A stretch of DNA of 64,000 nt from Caprella mutica (GCA_947561585.1 CANNZV010001589.1:62001-126000), one strand, 5' to 3'; positions 11,603-25,026 are shown, counted from the stretch's first letter. Notes: generated by a model not told the origin, from the sequence alone. A program made the numbers and translations.

Positions 11603-14600
11603 CTACCCCACTTGTTTGCCCACTGTCTCTTGCACAACAAAAATGGCGAATAGAATTGAGAAGAAAGCTACCCCTGCAAATAGGTACAGCAGTCCAGCCA
11701 TAGTAAGGGCATCCTGCATTGGAGTGTACAGCTGCAAGCAGATGAAACCTGCCATCATTCCGAAGCAATTGGCGAGAGTTGCTCCCTAAGTAGAAAAGAA
11801 CAACAGCTTTAGATTTTTATTAATTGATAACGTTATAGTAGCATCACTTCGTTATGCTTGTAACATGCGCATTCATTAAAGAACTATCAAAGTTAATCAG
11901 TATCTTACTAATGGTCTGATAGAAGTGGGAAAATATTCAGACGCCAACACGAAAGGAACATTTTGTAGTCCAATACCCATTCCGAACTGTGTTCCCATGA
12001 GACACAAAAGAGGCACCCAATCGTAGTCACGGACAAAACTGTAAGAATCGTCCTCTGGAAGATCGTCATCGGACATGGAGGTGCGAATCCAATTGGTTGA
12101 TAACTCAAAGAGATCAGCTAAGTCTACCTTGATTCTGTGGATATTAGAATAACATGTTAAAGAGCTAGAATGACACGTGAATAACATTCAGTAAGCACTG
12201 TATTTGTAGCAAACTTTCTTATTGTATTCTATTGAACATGGAGTACTGAACAAGAAAACATTTATCTGCATATAAAGACCCAAAGCAGAATTTGACGACT
12301 AAGTAACAATTGAGAATCAATATGCAGAATCTGAAATTGCTTACTGAGCATGAAAAATTATTGTGTAAATTACTTTAGAAAAATTAGTAACTATAAATCA
12401 ACTTTTAAAGAAAATTTAATCGCATTGAGTGATTTATAAGAAATAAAGAAACGGAAACATTATTTTAAAAAGTAGTTGGAACAAAAGCTGCTTGTAGGAA
12501 CCAATCAGGAATAGAGAAGTGATAATTACGTAATTCCATTTCCTGTGACATTATAATTGTTATAACTTCTAATTAGTGAAGCTCAGGTAATTCTATTATA
12601 AATGTAGAAGAGAAATATTAAAATATTTACAATTAATTCAACCAATGAATGAACTCTTTATTCGATAAAAGAAATGATGTATATATGTGTGACTTGTGGT
12701 TTGGAGATTGACGCTGCTTGTGATACGTCATATATAAATAAATGATTTGTAAAGTTAAGGACTATCATTTAGGAATATATGACTTCTTAAAAAGCAATTA
12801 CAGTGCTGTTATTCTTCAACTTTATAGTCCTATAGCGCTGTTAAAAATTCTGGACATTACTCAGATTGTGTTTCATTATATCCAACCGATATGGAGCTGT
12901 TGCCACCGTCCATGCTGTTGAGATAGTCTTCGTAGTACAGGGTGAAGGTTGCAAGACAAGTAATCGCAATGCAGGCCACGATGCCAGATGCTACCAAGGC
13001 ACCTTTTCTGCCAATCTTCTTCACGAACAAGGCGACTGTAATTCCACCTAAGAGCTGAACAAATGAAATTAGGAGTTACATCCTACATATCGGATAGTTA
13101 TTTATACTCAAATTAGATACTCGGAACTTGGGGGCTAACGTATAGATAGATTCTAAGGACAACTTTGGTAAATTCATTTTCAAATAAGCCAAGAACGTAA
13201 TAAATGTCAATAATTCTTTTTTCTTATATAAAATATATTTATCAATTATTATATCTAACATATTATCACTTTATGAAATATGTCTCTAATATATGGAATC
13301 TTTCCTCACCTGAGATATCTGTACTAAAAGAGTAGCTATTGTTGCTTCCGTGGAATTTCCCGAATCTTGCAAAACTCTGGCAGTTTGAGATGTGAACAAT
13401 GTGTATCCTGTACATAATACTCATATAATGATAGCAGCAGTACAATGGATTAAAAGAATAGAAGAAATACAAAGATACAGATTATATGCATGCAGTAAAT
13501 AAGATTCGTATATTGTGTAATGTCACTTTTATGACCCTTCACATACATATTTACCCTTTTTCGTTCTTGCGATCAAAAATAGTGATTTAAACTTAGTTTG
13601 GAAACCGGTTTTCTGAACAATAAATGGTTAACCAAATAAAAAAAATCAGATAAAATTTAAAACCGAAAAAGTTTTTATATGAAAAAGGTATGCTATAGGA
13701 AATAATACAAAATATGAACATTTTTCCAGGAATACAAAATGGAGATAAGTTGAACTGAAAAATAAAGCTATTCTTAGCATTCTAAGGGAATAAATTATTG
13801 AATAAATTAATTCAATTAATTCAAATTAGTGAAAGAAAGATTGATACTGGACATGATATTTATTCAAAGATTTTTATTAATGAAATAAATTTATAGATCT
13901 AAGACTCTAATATATAGGCACTTACCACTGAAAACTTGTTCAAAAAAGATAGTGCATACAATTGCAAGTCTTATTAAGACATCTTTCTTAGTGATTGCCT
14001 GGAATTTGTTTATTTTCTGTAGAGTTTCATTCATCTCCTTGTAGCCATTCATTTCTTTTTCAACGTTATTTTCGTCTATTCTTAACCGAAATAATATCTT
14101 CCTTGCTTCTTGATCTCGTTCTGCAAACGTTTGAAAAAAAAAATTATTCAGATGATATTCTACTTCAAATATTTCATTAGTTGAACAAATAGTTTTTTTC
14201 TAAAAACTCACTCATGATAGTTAGAAAGGAAGGACTTTCTGGTAGAACGAATATTATGAGAAAAAGGATCAATGTTGGCACAATACAGTTTATAAAGCAG
14301 ACATAGTAGTAGTGCAGCCAGAAAGATGGAATCACTCCTATAACTTGACCTGTTAAAGTTTGAAAAATATTAGGTAGAATTCAGAAAAGGAATAATTGTA
14401 TATAAGTTCATTTTGTTCAATAATATTGTCATTAAAGTATTTTGAGATACTATCTAATATTATATTATATTTATAATTCATTTCTCACCTACAACACATG
14501 AGAGAGAACAGACTAGGGAAAACACGGAACGTGTAACGTTGTCAGAAATCTCTACAACGTAAGAGATGGTCACCATTCCGCCACATCCGTAAGACATCCC

Positions 14601-17600
14601 GCCAAAAAATCTGGAAAATGTTGTAAAAAAGGGGAATTTATTTTAATTGTTGTAAATTTGGGAATTCAATCATAAAATATATGTTGCTAATATAAAAGTT
14701 TCTTCATTTTTTTTGGTATAATTATATTACGAAAATTAACGTGAGCATTAGCTTGATTTAAAGTGGAGGGACTGATTACCGTTTTCGTTAATTTGATATT
14801 TGCTTAAAAACCACGTCCTTTTAAATATAACATTTAGATTTAAGCCATGAAATGTCGAACTCGAACTAAATGTCACCTACCGAAAGACAAGGCTCATTTC
14901 TGGGTTAACACTGAAGGCAATCCCAATCCAAGATATGAGAGCACACACTGCAGTTCCCCCAATGGTTAACCTCCTTCCGAACTGATTTGAAACAAAACCT
15001 CCGATGACCAGTCCTGCCAAGGCTCCGAAACTTGTTAGACTTGCTGTTGGGTAGTTGAAATTTGATTAGGCATATATAAGTTGATATTAATGATATTGTG
15101 TGAGAATATTAATATAATGGAACCTTAAATAAATCAATTTACAATTTATACCAAAAATAAATGAAAGAAAAGTATTGAGTAGCGATATTTTAAATCATTG
15201 ATCATTTTGAAATTTGTATTTTAAAACACAAATTATTAGGGGCTTATCCAGTCGAATACTTTCTCTAAATTATTATGGAAGATCTGGTATCAATTTATTT
15301 CAAAGTTGTACCACCTCTCTAGAGAGATTGATAAGCATTTAGTGAGAATATTTACAAAAGATTAATGGCACTTTTTTACGTCAAATTTGAAAAAAATCGA
15401 TATTTTTGCATATAATAATGCTTTATAGTCTCCCGGATAACGTGTTAAAATATTAGAACTCGAAACAATCTAGAAGTACTTAAAATTTAGATAGACACAC
15501 ATCCCTCTCAACTGTTACTATTGTAAATTATACCTGTCAGGTCTGTCAAAAGACCTGTCAGCTCAGGAACTGAGGGTTTATTTGGATCCCACATCAAATG
15601 ATTTGTTGACTAGATGCAACAAAAAGAGGACATAAAATTCAAACGTGGGTCTCCACTCTAAGTTTTGGAACCAGAACTATTTGAGTAAGACAACTTTTTC
15701 CAAAAAAAAATCAGTAAATTGGATCTTATGAAAAGTTCCTTTTTTCCGATTGCAAAAGGCATCAACTGTTACAATTTTTAAGCTAGAGACATGGGGTTTG
15801 TTTCATTTTCTTTATTATGTATCTAATGAGATATATATATAAAAAAATGTTTTTTAAATTCTTTTAAAGAAATTCTAAGACGAATTTGTAAGAAAAACTT
15901 TTTAATTTGGTAGACAAATAAATTCTCAACAAGATGAAACTAACCCCGTGTGTATTTAGCTCGAAGATTGTATGAGTTGATGCCTGCTGTTTTTTTTTTT
16001 TTTTTTTTTTTTGGGGGGGGGGGGGGGGTGAAACGAAATCATAAATAAAAATACTCCATTTGAATTGTTGCGTTAACCCTGAAAATTTTCATTTTGTATG
16101 TTAACTAATAAACTTTTATTTTTTAAGGAGACAGTCACCTTGATGGGATTCTTTATATATTCATTTGATTTTATGTCTACATTTTCATACCATTCTCTAA
16201 ACCTTTATACATTCTCTTCTCAAACAATTCATGTAGAATGTTCCAATTTTCTATACGATACATTCTTCTACTATGTTCCTCAGTTTATTACCCATAAGAT
16301 CTTTCTGTGTGTCGTTAAATGAAATGTAGGTCCCGTAAATGGTGGAGTTGTACTCCATCACATCGGTGATGATAACTGACGGGAAGGAGAGAACTGTTCC
16401 ATATATCAGAGGCGCTATCACTGCCAGGGATACCATCTTCAGCTGAAATAGAATATAGAGCTTCGTTAATAGATTAATTTTATAGAAATCAAATTTTAAT
16501 CAGAAATAAAAAGACAAGGATAGTAATAAAAAATGCCACTTTTTTTCGAGCTCTCGATTTCATTAATAAATTATCCTCAGAAAACCTAAATATATTTTTT
16601 ACAATTTAAACTCAAACTTCTATCTAGGATATAGAAATCAATGTAGATATGTCGCTTATATTACAGTTAATAAAATAATTAAATAAATAAACTGAGTTAA
16701 ATACTATCTTCATACAATAGATATAATTTTGAAATAGTTAAAACAGTACAAGCCCTTTGTCAAATAATCCGAGCTTCTCTTCATAAATAGAAATGTATTC
16801 TACTGTCCTCAAATCGTAACTATTTTGCAGATTGCTAAAAAAAATGGAATTATTTTCCAAAATCCGATGTTTATTATCAAAAGATTGGTTTAAAAATTTG
16901 TTATTTTCTTGATTTGATAATACAGTGAATGGGCTTCTGAAGGAAACACATCTATGATGACAAACTTGGTTATTTAATATTTTCATTGTCTCGCCTATGG
17001 CTCTAGGAAAATTCGGTCCCGGAACTTTCGGTCTCGTTTTATAATGCTTATATAGTAGATTAAAGAACGATAATAGAAAAAGTTGAAATTATGAATACTA
17101 ATATGTCTAGTGTATTTATTAAAAGCTGATAACATCATTAACCATAGTAAAATGATACATAACATTAGTAATTTTGACATGTTTTGAATTCATTGTAAAA
17201 TACCTAGCAGTTTAGTGTGACCTATAGTTTACCTGCTTAAATTATTCAGAACAATTCGTGGATGAACGACGGAGAACATTAGATATACAATTTTTATTAG
17301 TTCATAACTGAAATTGATTAACAACAACTAAGTTAGATTTTAATAATGATTTATCAATTACTAACGCAATCTAAGAAAATAGAGGGTACAAGTTTAATTA
17401 GACGGTACTGCATGCAGTCATGTATATGTATGTAACCTTGGTAAAGTATGTGTATGTACTATCAGAGAAAAGAGTCACTGTGATGATGTACTATCAGAGA
17501 AAAGAGTCACTGTGATGATGTACTATCAGAGAAAAGAGTCACTGTGATGATGTACTATCAGAGAAAAGAGTCACTGTGATGATGTACTATCAGAGAAAAG

Positions 17601-19450
17601 AGTCACTGTGATGATGTACTATCAGAGAAAAGAGTCACTGTGATGATGTACTATCAGAGAAAAGAGTCACTGTGATGATGTACTATCAGAGAAAAGAGTC
17701 ACTGTGATGATGTACTATCAGAGAAAAGAGTCACTGTGATGATGTACTATCAGAGAAAAGAGTCACTGTTTTGATATTTTTTCTTGGTTTTTCCAATTTC
17801 CTATTACTTTTAATTTATAAAAATTCGTCGTTTACCCAGACCATTTTTTTTTAATTTTACATGTTTTACAATTAGTAATGATTTTTTTGGGAAATATGAA
17901 ATTAGTAAACTGTGGAAAAATCATCACAAATACATTCCTTTGACAGTACAGCCATTCACACTAGTGACGACAAATACAATTATCTGTACTAATTCATCTC
18001 GACAATTGTATGAGGATAAACATTGATAATATAACAAACATTGATAGTATCTATAAATAAATGTATTGAAACATATTGAAGTAAGATATATTTAACATAT
18101 GTCCAAGCCCGTTCATTAAAGTTTAGTTTTCAGAAGGAAATATTTGAATAAGCAAGTAAAAAAAACCTCTTCGATTACAAAACGTTGCACCAGATTAAAA
18201 TGTGCTTCAAATTTTTAATTACACATTTTATTATAAGAAATAGTAATTCGCAACCATCCAGAACAATTTGATAAAAAATATTCAATTAATTTGAAATTGG
18301 TTGTTTATAATATATTATCATCAAATTTCAGTCTTATAGTCATGTGCCTTAATAAAATAATATCTATTGAAAATATGCAAACAATTTGGTAAATATTGAA
18401 TAATTCAGTTTCATTTTCTAGTGCCAGTGCATTAATTTCTATTTCTTTTACGCACTTTTCCACGAAATGAAAACCCTAACAAGGAAAATATCCTAGCAAT
18501 CCTGCTCCAGCATTAATTGTAGAAATGCGGAAAAAATTGTCACCACTTCAGTTTATCGAAGAAAACAAAAGTACATTAATTATAACATTATTATGTTAGT
18601 AGATTTTTTTTAAATTTGGTTTGGAACACGAAGGCATAAGATTTCAAAATAAAAGGAAATTAAGAAACTGTTACATGAGAAATCAACATCATTCAGTGAT
18701 TGCTATATCATATAGTACATAGCTATCTTTCAATGTTACATAGCTATCTCTCAATGTTACATAGTAGTCTCTCAATATTACATAGTAGTCTCTCAATAGT
18801 ACATATTAGTCTCTCAATAGTACATAGTAGTCTCTCAATGTTACATAGTAGTCTCTCAATATTACATAGTAGTCTCTCAATATTACATAGTAGTCTCTCA
18901 ACATTACATAGTAGTCTCTCAATATTACATAGTAGTCTCTCAATATTACATAGTAGTCTCTCAACATTCATTACATAGTAGTCTCTCAACATTACATAGT
19001 AGTCTCTCAACATTACATAGTTATCTCTCAACATTACATAGTAGTCTCTCAACATTACATAATAGTGTCTCAATATTACATAGTAGTCTCTCAACATTAC
19101 ATAGTAGTCTCTCAACATTACATAATAGTGTCTCAATATTACATAGTAGTCTCTCAACATTACATAGCATATCTCTCAATTCCACACGTAAGTTATCAAC
19201 ATACCTGGTATTTATATCTCAGAATGTGAGATATAAAAGATTCTTCAATGTGTTCGTCAGTTGGAGAAGTTGAATCCGGTGAAGGTTTTCTGTCTCCATC
19301 TTCATTCGTATTTTTTGGTTTATTTTTGTACCCCGTATTTGAATAACTCACTCCCGGTAGGAAATCCTTATCACTGACACCTAAATTTAGATTGAAGAAG
19401 CCTTTGCTTTCTAGAGTTTGATTGTCTAGAGAGTATGTATTGTACTTCAT
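11603..19450 (-). CDS. MFS sugar transporter, facilitated trehalose transporter (Tret1)-like, 571 aa
   Basis: Ten exons (minus): 19450-19205, 16442-16292, 15043-14881, 14610-14489, 14349-14212, 14120-13926, 13407-13310, 13054-12861, 12134-11909, 11785-11603; 1716 nt, in frame throughout with GT-AG introns. Residues 1-82 form a hydrophilic cytoplasmic tail, then hydrophobic helices begin (LKMVSLAVIAPLIYGTVLSF). Sugar-porter landmarks: NSTIYGT after helix 1, GRR at 155-157, PESP at 264-267 followed by a KRDQEARKILFRLR linker, GRK at 386-388, and QETVG at 563-567 in place of the usual PETKG. Known: this family moves trehalose or glucose across the plasma membrane. Substrate is inferred only from general similarity. 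Odd: a long loop around residues 414-462 with NSS and NET glycosylation sequons, and a 2.76-kb first coding intron carrying two minisatellites. Untranslated 5' exons are not located. Confidence 0.88.
15990..16028. repeat. Poly-T/poly-G run in a transporter intron
   Basis: About 23 T followed directly by about 16 G, within the intron between the second and third coding exons. Run lengths may be affected by sequencing or assembly error. Confidence 0.85.
17455..17770. repeat. Perfect 32-bp tandem repeat, 10 copies
   Basis: Ten copies of a unit containing CAGAGAAAAGAGTCACTGTG with no visible substitutions until the final edge (CACTGTTTTG). It lies in the first coding intron of the sugar transporter. 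Perfect identity implies a very recent expansion or an assembly effect. Confidence 0.95.
18708..19172. repeat. 20-bp tandem repeat, about 23 copies
   Basis: The unit is TAGTCTCTCAATATTACATA, with AT/AC/AG variation in the middle, TTATCTC/TAGTGTC variants and one inserted CATT. It ends about 30 bases before the splice donor of the first coding exon of the transporter. Open frames on both strands are by-products of the repeat. Confidence 0.93.
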
Positions 19451-19966
19451 ATTGGAAAGATATTTGACAGCTCCTCACTCGTAGTACCATTTACCACAGA
19501 CTGCAGGGAACTAATTCCTTCTTCAAATCATGGCAATTCATTTTATTATACTATGCTACTGATAAGTGCTATCTTTTCATGTTTTAGATAAGGGAATTCT
19601 TCAGAATTGAGCGTCACCTGTTTGTTTCCTATTATATGACTCGTGAGAAAACTAAAGCTACATCGCATTTTGAGAAAGAAAGTACATATATTTATAATGC
19701 TCTGATGATTATTTGTTTGTCATAACAATTCACATGACTTAGCGTGTAATTATATAAAAAAAATCATTAGATAATTTTGACTGTAGGCACAATAGGTATT
19801 TTGTGAAGTAATATACAAGTTATCTCACTATTTCACTGGACGTTCATAACTTTTATATAAAAAACCACAATTACGATACTAATTTGGTTAACGTTTATTA
19901 AAGACCAGAAAATAATGTTGGTCTTTGCTAACTTTTCCCATCTAGATTTTGCTTTCAATTTTTACT

Positions 19967-20509
19967 TTAAAGGGATAGTAAAGTCAAAATAACAGAATCG
20001 CCAAATTGGTTTTAAATCGATTCAGAATATTTAATTATGTGATGTTTGAATGCTCGTTTATTTTTAAAATGATCATATAAAAAGTATATAATAAAATTAG
20101 CGACACCTACCGGAAGCATTACCAATCATTAGTATGTACGTGAGTAAGTTTGTTGTTTTCATATAAATTTAAGTATGCAGTAATCATGCTTTGTTTGCGT
20201 CAAAATGGTGAAAATATTATGTGAATTCGTAGACAAGAAGGCATGGTTCTAAAAATAAAGCCATCTCTTCACTTGGGCTAAAATCTATTAGAAACTTAAC
20301 TCAGTTTGTATGTATACAAGATGGCGCCCCTGATTGTGGCGCCATCTACGGTTAGCATTTGTTAGGAAATTAATTATATATAAAATGATATATCTCCATT
20401 ATTAGATTATATTGAACATTGCAATGTCACACGATATACTTTATTCTTACTAGGCAATCGTTTGACATTAAAATTGTTTAAACAAAAAATGATTGTACTG
20501 CCCCTTTAA
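19967..20509. mobile_element. TTAA-flanked MITE, family 1, copy 1
   Basis: TTAA at 19967-19970 and 20506-20509 bound a non-coding element with ends TTTAAAGGGATAGTAAAGTC and (reverse complement) TTAAAGGGGCAGTACAATCA. The second copy at 34573-34860 aligns in inverted orientation at both ends. This copy has an extra ~250-base interior that includes an inverted pair GATGGCGCC...GGCGCCATC at about 20323-20347. Inferred: piggyBac-type non-autonomous element, because of the TTAA target. Confidence 0.7.
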
Positions 20510-22329
20510 GGCTCATAGCCATCTGTATTTGACCATTGTGACCTTCGCAAAATTGCGGAAGGTTATGTTTTAATGGACAATATGTATTTATTTGTAATCT
20601 TCTTATTCGATTAACTGAAAATTATTTAACTAAATTGCCTGAAATTTGATGGGACGATTAGTCATTATCCAGGAACCAATTGGTTACAATTTGAAGCGAT
20701 CGGGTTGAAGGTCAAGGTCAAAATCGATTGATGCGAAGGTGAAGGTATACGCTCTACGAGTGCACTTCCTCAGTGCTCTTTGGATAAAAGCTTTATTTCA
20801 AATTAATGGACAAAAATGAAATAGCTCTAAAATATTCTTTCCCATCTAAATCTATGAATGTTTTTTTGTGTTGGACTGAAGTATAAAACTCTACATTATA
20901 TATTATATTATATATTAACCATGAATTTTTGTGGTTAATATTGATATGAAGTGTCTGAAATTTTATTTTAAACAATGATTGCTTTTTTCTTAATAATTAA
21001 CTTTTTCGGTATGTAATTAAGTGAAGTTATTTCAAAGAAATCAAAATGCGATACTAAATTCACAAATTAAATTACAGTTACAATCAAACTTTTTGTGAAA
21101 TCTTGAATATTCTTATTTTCAATAATCTTTTTTTATCAAAATTTTTCTGTTAAAATTTCCATGAAAAATATTTTTGTTGTAAAGAAGGCATAAGATAAAA
21201 TTAAAAAATTTACCTATAATAATAAACTCCCATAAATTATTTAAAACATTTTGCTTCCATCACTGTCTACAAACTAATTATTTAACTTTAATAATCTTCC
21301 ATAGATTATTTAAGTAAATGTACATTACTTATATTATAAAATATATAAATTATCCAAAAGTTAAACACGGTTGGAATACCCAGAAAGAAAGTTATGGTGG
21401 GGCCATAGAAAATTAATACCCTTCAAATCTTCAATGGCTCCACAATATTTCTTTTTCTGGGTATATCATTTAATGGAATATATATTAAAGAAGAGTGTGT
21501 TATTCATACATTCATGGCAACTTAAATTAATATCACTTCATGCAAGTGCAATAAAAGATGAAGCCATATAATGTGATTAGATAGTAAGTTAATATTTATA
21601 ACATCAATGATATTAAAATAGCCAATCATGTTACCAAGAGGGAATTTATTATTATTTTATTCACTTATTCCCCTGTTCAACTGAAGTGAGAAGAATTCAT
21701 ATATTGTATGATAAAGCGATTGTGTCGATTATTATACCTATGCTGCTTTATAGTCTTTGATTCATTTAGAAATGATTATCTTTACATCCCTATTTGTGAT
21801 AAAAGATGTTTAAAATAAAATTGATAAATGAATAAAATAAATAAATGAAAAAAAGGTCAACTAAATAATAGAATGTGCATTTCCTAATGAATTACTATCT
21901 ATTAAACCTGAATATATGCATTGGGTAAGTTACGAATTAGTGGTCGGATTTCACATCTTCAGTACTATAAGAAAAAAAGATATAATAATTTATTATTTTA
22001 TTATACTGCATATTATATATTTAAATGTTACCTTGTAAATGCAGGTATCATGGATACCAATTAAAATTAAAATTAATTCACAATTATTATATCGTTCTTT
22101 CATATGAGACTGAAGATGTGAAACCGACCAACAATTAGTAACTAACCCTATATCTATACCTATCTAGCCGAACACTGCAGTTCACGCTGTGTTATTCAAT
22201 ACGTATACATAATAATAGTACTTCCCCTGCATCAAATATCCTCTTTATTCCCAGAACATGTGAGTGAATACATGAAGAAAAACCCATCTGAATTAATTCG
22301 CACTGGCGTTAAATTAATGACAACAGAGC
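20510..22329. other. Intergenic stretch with one dispersed repeat
   Basis: Positions 20640-20785 match 44118-44255: both begin AACTAAATTGCCTGAAATTT, share a GGGACGATTxGTCATTATC core and end in GAAGGTAT, GCTCTACGAGTGC and CTTC. The copies are diverged and probably remnants of one transposon or SINE-like family. The rest shows no gene. A SINE/LINE/DNA-element assignment cannot be made from two copies. Confidence 0.55.
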
Positions 22330-22338
22330 TATAAAAAG
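22330..22338 (+). promoter_or_regulatory. TATA box of AMP paralog 3
   Basis: TATAAAAAG lies 98 bases upstream of the ATG at 22436, comparable with paralog 2. Confidence 0.6.
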
Positions 22339-22435
22339 GGGGTTGAAGTTGTATTCAGTCAGTCAGAGTTTGAACATCAGTGTTACAGCACCTCAATCGA
22401 CAAGAACTCTTACAACCAACAGTTTTCTCTTCACA

Positions 22436-23445
22436 ATGGCGAACACATTCATAAAGTTATGTTTTATTGGACTCATTTCAGTGAGCTGCATTGCTGCGAT
22501 TCCAGTTGTTGAATCGGGTGTCAACCAACAGGTTTCAAACCCTTCGGAGCTATCTCCAATCAGCAACCATGGCCTGACAGTGCTAGATCCCGATGGAGAT
22601 GAGATTCCTTTTTGGTTGATACCTTATGAAGACCTAATCGAAAACCTTGGCGAAGATTTCAGTTTAGTAAATTTAGCTGAAGAGTCTTCCAGCTCTAGAG
22701 TGAAGAGACAGGCTGTGGACAGAGCGATGGAGCTGTCTCTGAGTCACAATGACAGGAATGGGAACCAGAGGCCAGTCGGACGGGTAAGATATCTGAAATG
22801 TGAAGAATATTTGCCATAAATATTTGAAATAGGAAAAGTCAAAAGAATTTAAACAGACAGTAAGAATATTAAATAATAATAATCAATATGCAATTTCTAT
22901 TTGCAGCTGCATGGTTTTGGCGAAGCTCGTGTAAATGGTAACAACGGTAGAAACTACAACGCTAACTTGCAAGGTGGCGTTGGAAGCGTTTTGTGGAGGA
23001 GTCGCAACAACAGACACTCCGTTGGAGTTGGAGCAGCTGTGGAGCAGAATAGAGGCAGATACATGGGATACAGGTGAGCAATTGAGCATATTAATGTAGA
23101 AGTTAATATAAAAACTAATGACTAATTACCAAGATAATAGCTATATTTAATAAAATGTAAATACGTTCAACCTTTTATTCTATAGTATCGTAATTGCAAT
23201 GTTAGGATTCATTTTAAATATATTCTACAACCTTCATTACAAAAACAATTCTATTTTTGAATGCATTCAATATATACGGTTTATTAACTTAATTAATTAA
23301 GGCCACTAAAATTATTGTTGTCTTTAGAAGCAAACTAAATTAAATTAAATTTTTCAAATTTTAACATGAAATTTCTCTCTGAACTTTCAGGTACAGATCA
23401 AGACCTAATGTTGGAGTTGGTCTGGGTTACAGGTTTAGGTTCTGA
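22436..23445 (+). CDS. Antimicrobial peptide precursor, attacin/diptericin-like (paralog 3, complete)
   Basis: Exons 22436-22783, 22907-23073, 23391-23445; 570 nt, 189 aa. The ATG at 22436 starts a signal peptide (MANTFIKLCFIGLISVSCIA); the in-frame upstream ATG at 22343 lies beside the TATA box and would bury the signal, so it is rejected. A long acidic prodomain (DPDGDEIPFW, ENLGEDF) ends in SRVKR at 87-91. The mature peptide is 98 residues, the same as paralog 2, with HGFGEARVNG, LQGGVGSVLWRSRNNRHSVG and PNVGVGLGYRFRF. Exons 2 and 3 have the same lengths (167, 55 nt) and phases as paralog 2; intron 2 is longer (317 against 82 bases). It is on the opposite strand, about 13 kb away beyond the sugar transporter. 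Inferred: secreted, immune-induced antibacterial peptide. Confidence 0.88.
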
Positions 23446-23568
23446 GAACCTTGTTACCTAACACAGAAGATGCCAAAACTGTAACTGTGGCCTTCTTGCT
23501 TCCATTTATTTCAACCATAATTATATTGTATACCTATATATAAAATTACATTGAATAACTATAAAATT

Positions 23569-23574
23569 AATAAA
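23569..23574 (+). other. Polyadenylation signal of AMP paralog 3
   Basis: AATAAA about 125 bases after the stop codon at 23443-23445. Confidence 0.55.
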
Positions 23575-23579
23575 TGAAG

Positions 23580-24770
23580 ATCTTCTACTTTTCAATTATT
23601 TAGTATAATTATGTTAGATAAATATGAAAACTATCATTCAGATTTTATATATTTAATTGTTAATAATTAGCATAGAGTTTAATTATTTTCAATAACAGTA
23701 TTTGTAATAAATCCCTATATATGCTATAAAAAGTGTTTTGAATTAACCATGTAAATTACTGCTTATATTTTTATGAACATGTCTATTTTAATGAAATATA
23801 GCTGTCTAACTGATTTGTAATTTGATGGCTTGAGTTAACGATTAATAATGCAAAATAACACAACGTATTTGGAAATTAATGTCTCCCCTGAATAAAAAGA
23901 GAAAATACACTGTAACTGAACACGTGTAAAATATATTGTTCTTGAGATACAGAGATCTATTATCTTTATATGTTTAATCATAAATTTTCCAATGATGAGT
24001 TTGATGAATTTACTCTTTACCTGTAGCTACAATATAAAACCACAACACAACTCACTGTGAAAATTGTTCCATTTTAAAAAAGTTTCAAATTATTTTAACA
24101 TATCTCTAATTTTGTTCTGTTTTATTCAAAGGAAGGGTAGGCTGAATAGTCATATAAAATATTTCAGCATATATGATTAACCCTGATAACTAATCAGTTT
24201 TGACTGATACGAATTTACAAAATTGCTATAAACACTAATTAACAACTGAATTGATAAAGAACTACTCTCTTTTATGTTAAGTTTTCTTCTTATTACATTT
24301 TTAATTTCACATTGTTTTGTTGACTAGTTTTGCAACACTAGTTCTTGCCACAATGTTGAGACCACTGAACTCGGTCATCACATCTTGGTAATTATCTAAT
24401 TACTTCGCTTTTGTTATGACAAGTGACTGATCTCCAAAGTGAACGGACGTATATTCTTATAGTCCTTGAAATCACACAGTTAAAAATCATTGCACAAAAC
24501 AGTAAGTCTACTAATAAATCTAACTTGTATTATGTATAAATATCATATTCTAAATTGTTCTCAATATACTTAAAAGCAGCTGTGCATCAAGTTCATTTCA
24601 TAGGAGTTTAATAAAATTGTTAAACACTTAATGATTCACATTGATTATAAAGAAAATAATAAATGTGAAGCTAATTATATTGCTAATGACTGAGAAGGAT
24701 GTTTCATCGCCCCTTTCAATTCATTAGCGCAATTTAAATCTTCCGGCGGAATTCTAGTCTTTGATAATCT
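23580..24770. other. Intergenic AT-rich stretch
   Basis: No coding, RNA or repeat feature was recognised. Confidence 0.5.
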
Positions 24771-24772
24771 AT

Positions 24773-24927
24773 ACCCCAAGATTTCACTCCTGTAGGTTCC
24801 TACAATCCTCAACGAAAAGGATTTCACTCCTGTACTATCTGCACCTCAAGACTTCACTCATGTAGCTACAATCCTCACCCTAAGATTTCACTCATGTGCA
24901 ATCCTCACCATAAGATTTCACTCGTGG
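24773..24927. repeat. Degenerate ~28-bp tandem repeat, about 5-6 copies
   Basis: Units share AAGATTTCACTC(C/A)TGTA and CAATCCTCACC, with length variation between copies. Confidence 0.75.
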
Positions 24928-25026
24928 ACAATTCTGGAAACTATTAATTGGTCCGACGCCCCATTAGTCCGACACCTCATAATTGTCCAACACTTTTGCA
25001 GTTTATTTTTGATTTAACATCAAATA

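Noticed and set aside
17455..17770. CRISPR-like regular direct repeats
   Set aside because: The units are head-to-tail with no variable spacers, and the setting is a eukaryotic intron.
18700..19160. Open frames of SLSILHS / LRDYYVM repeats
   Set aside because: Translation of the 20-bp minisatellite inside a transporter intron.
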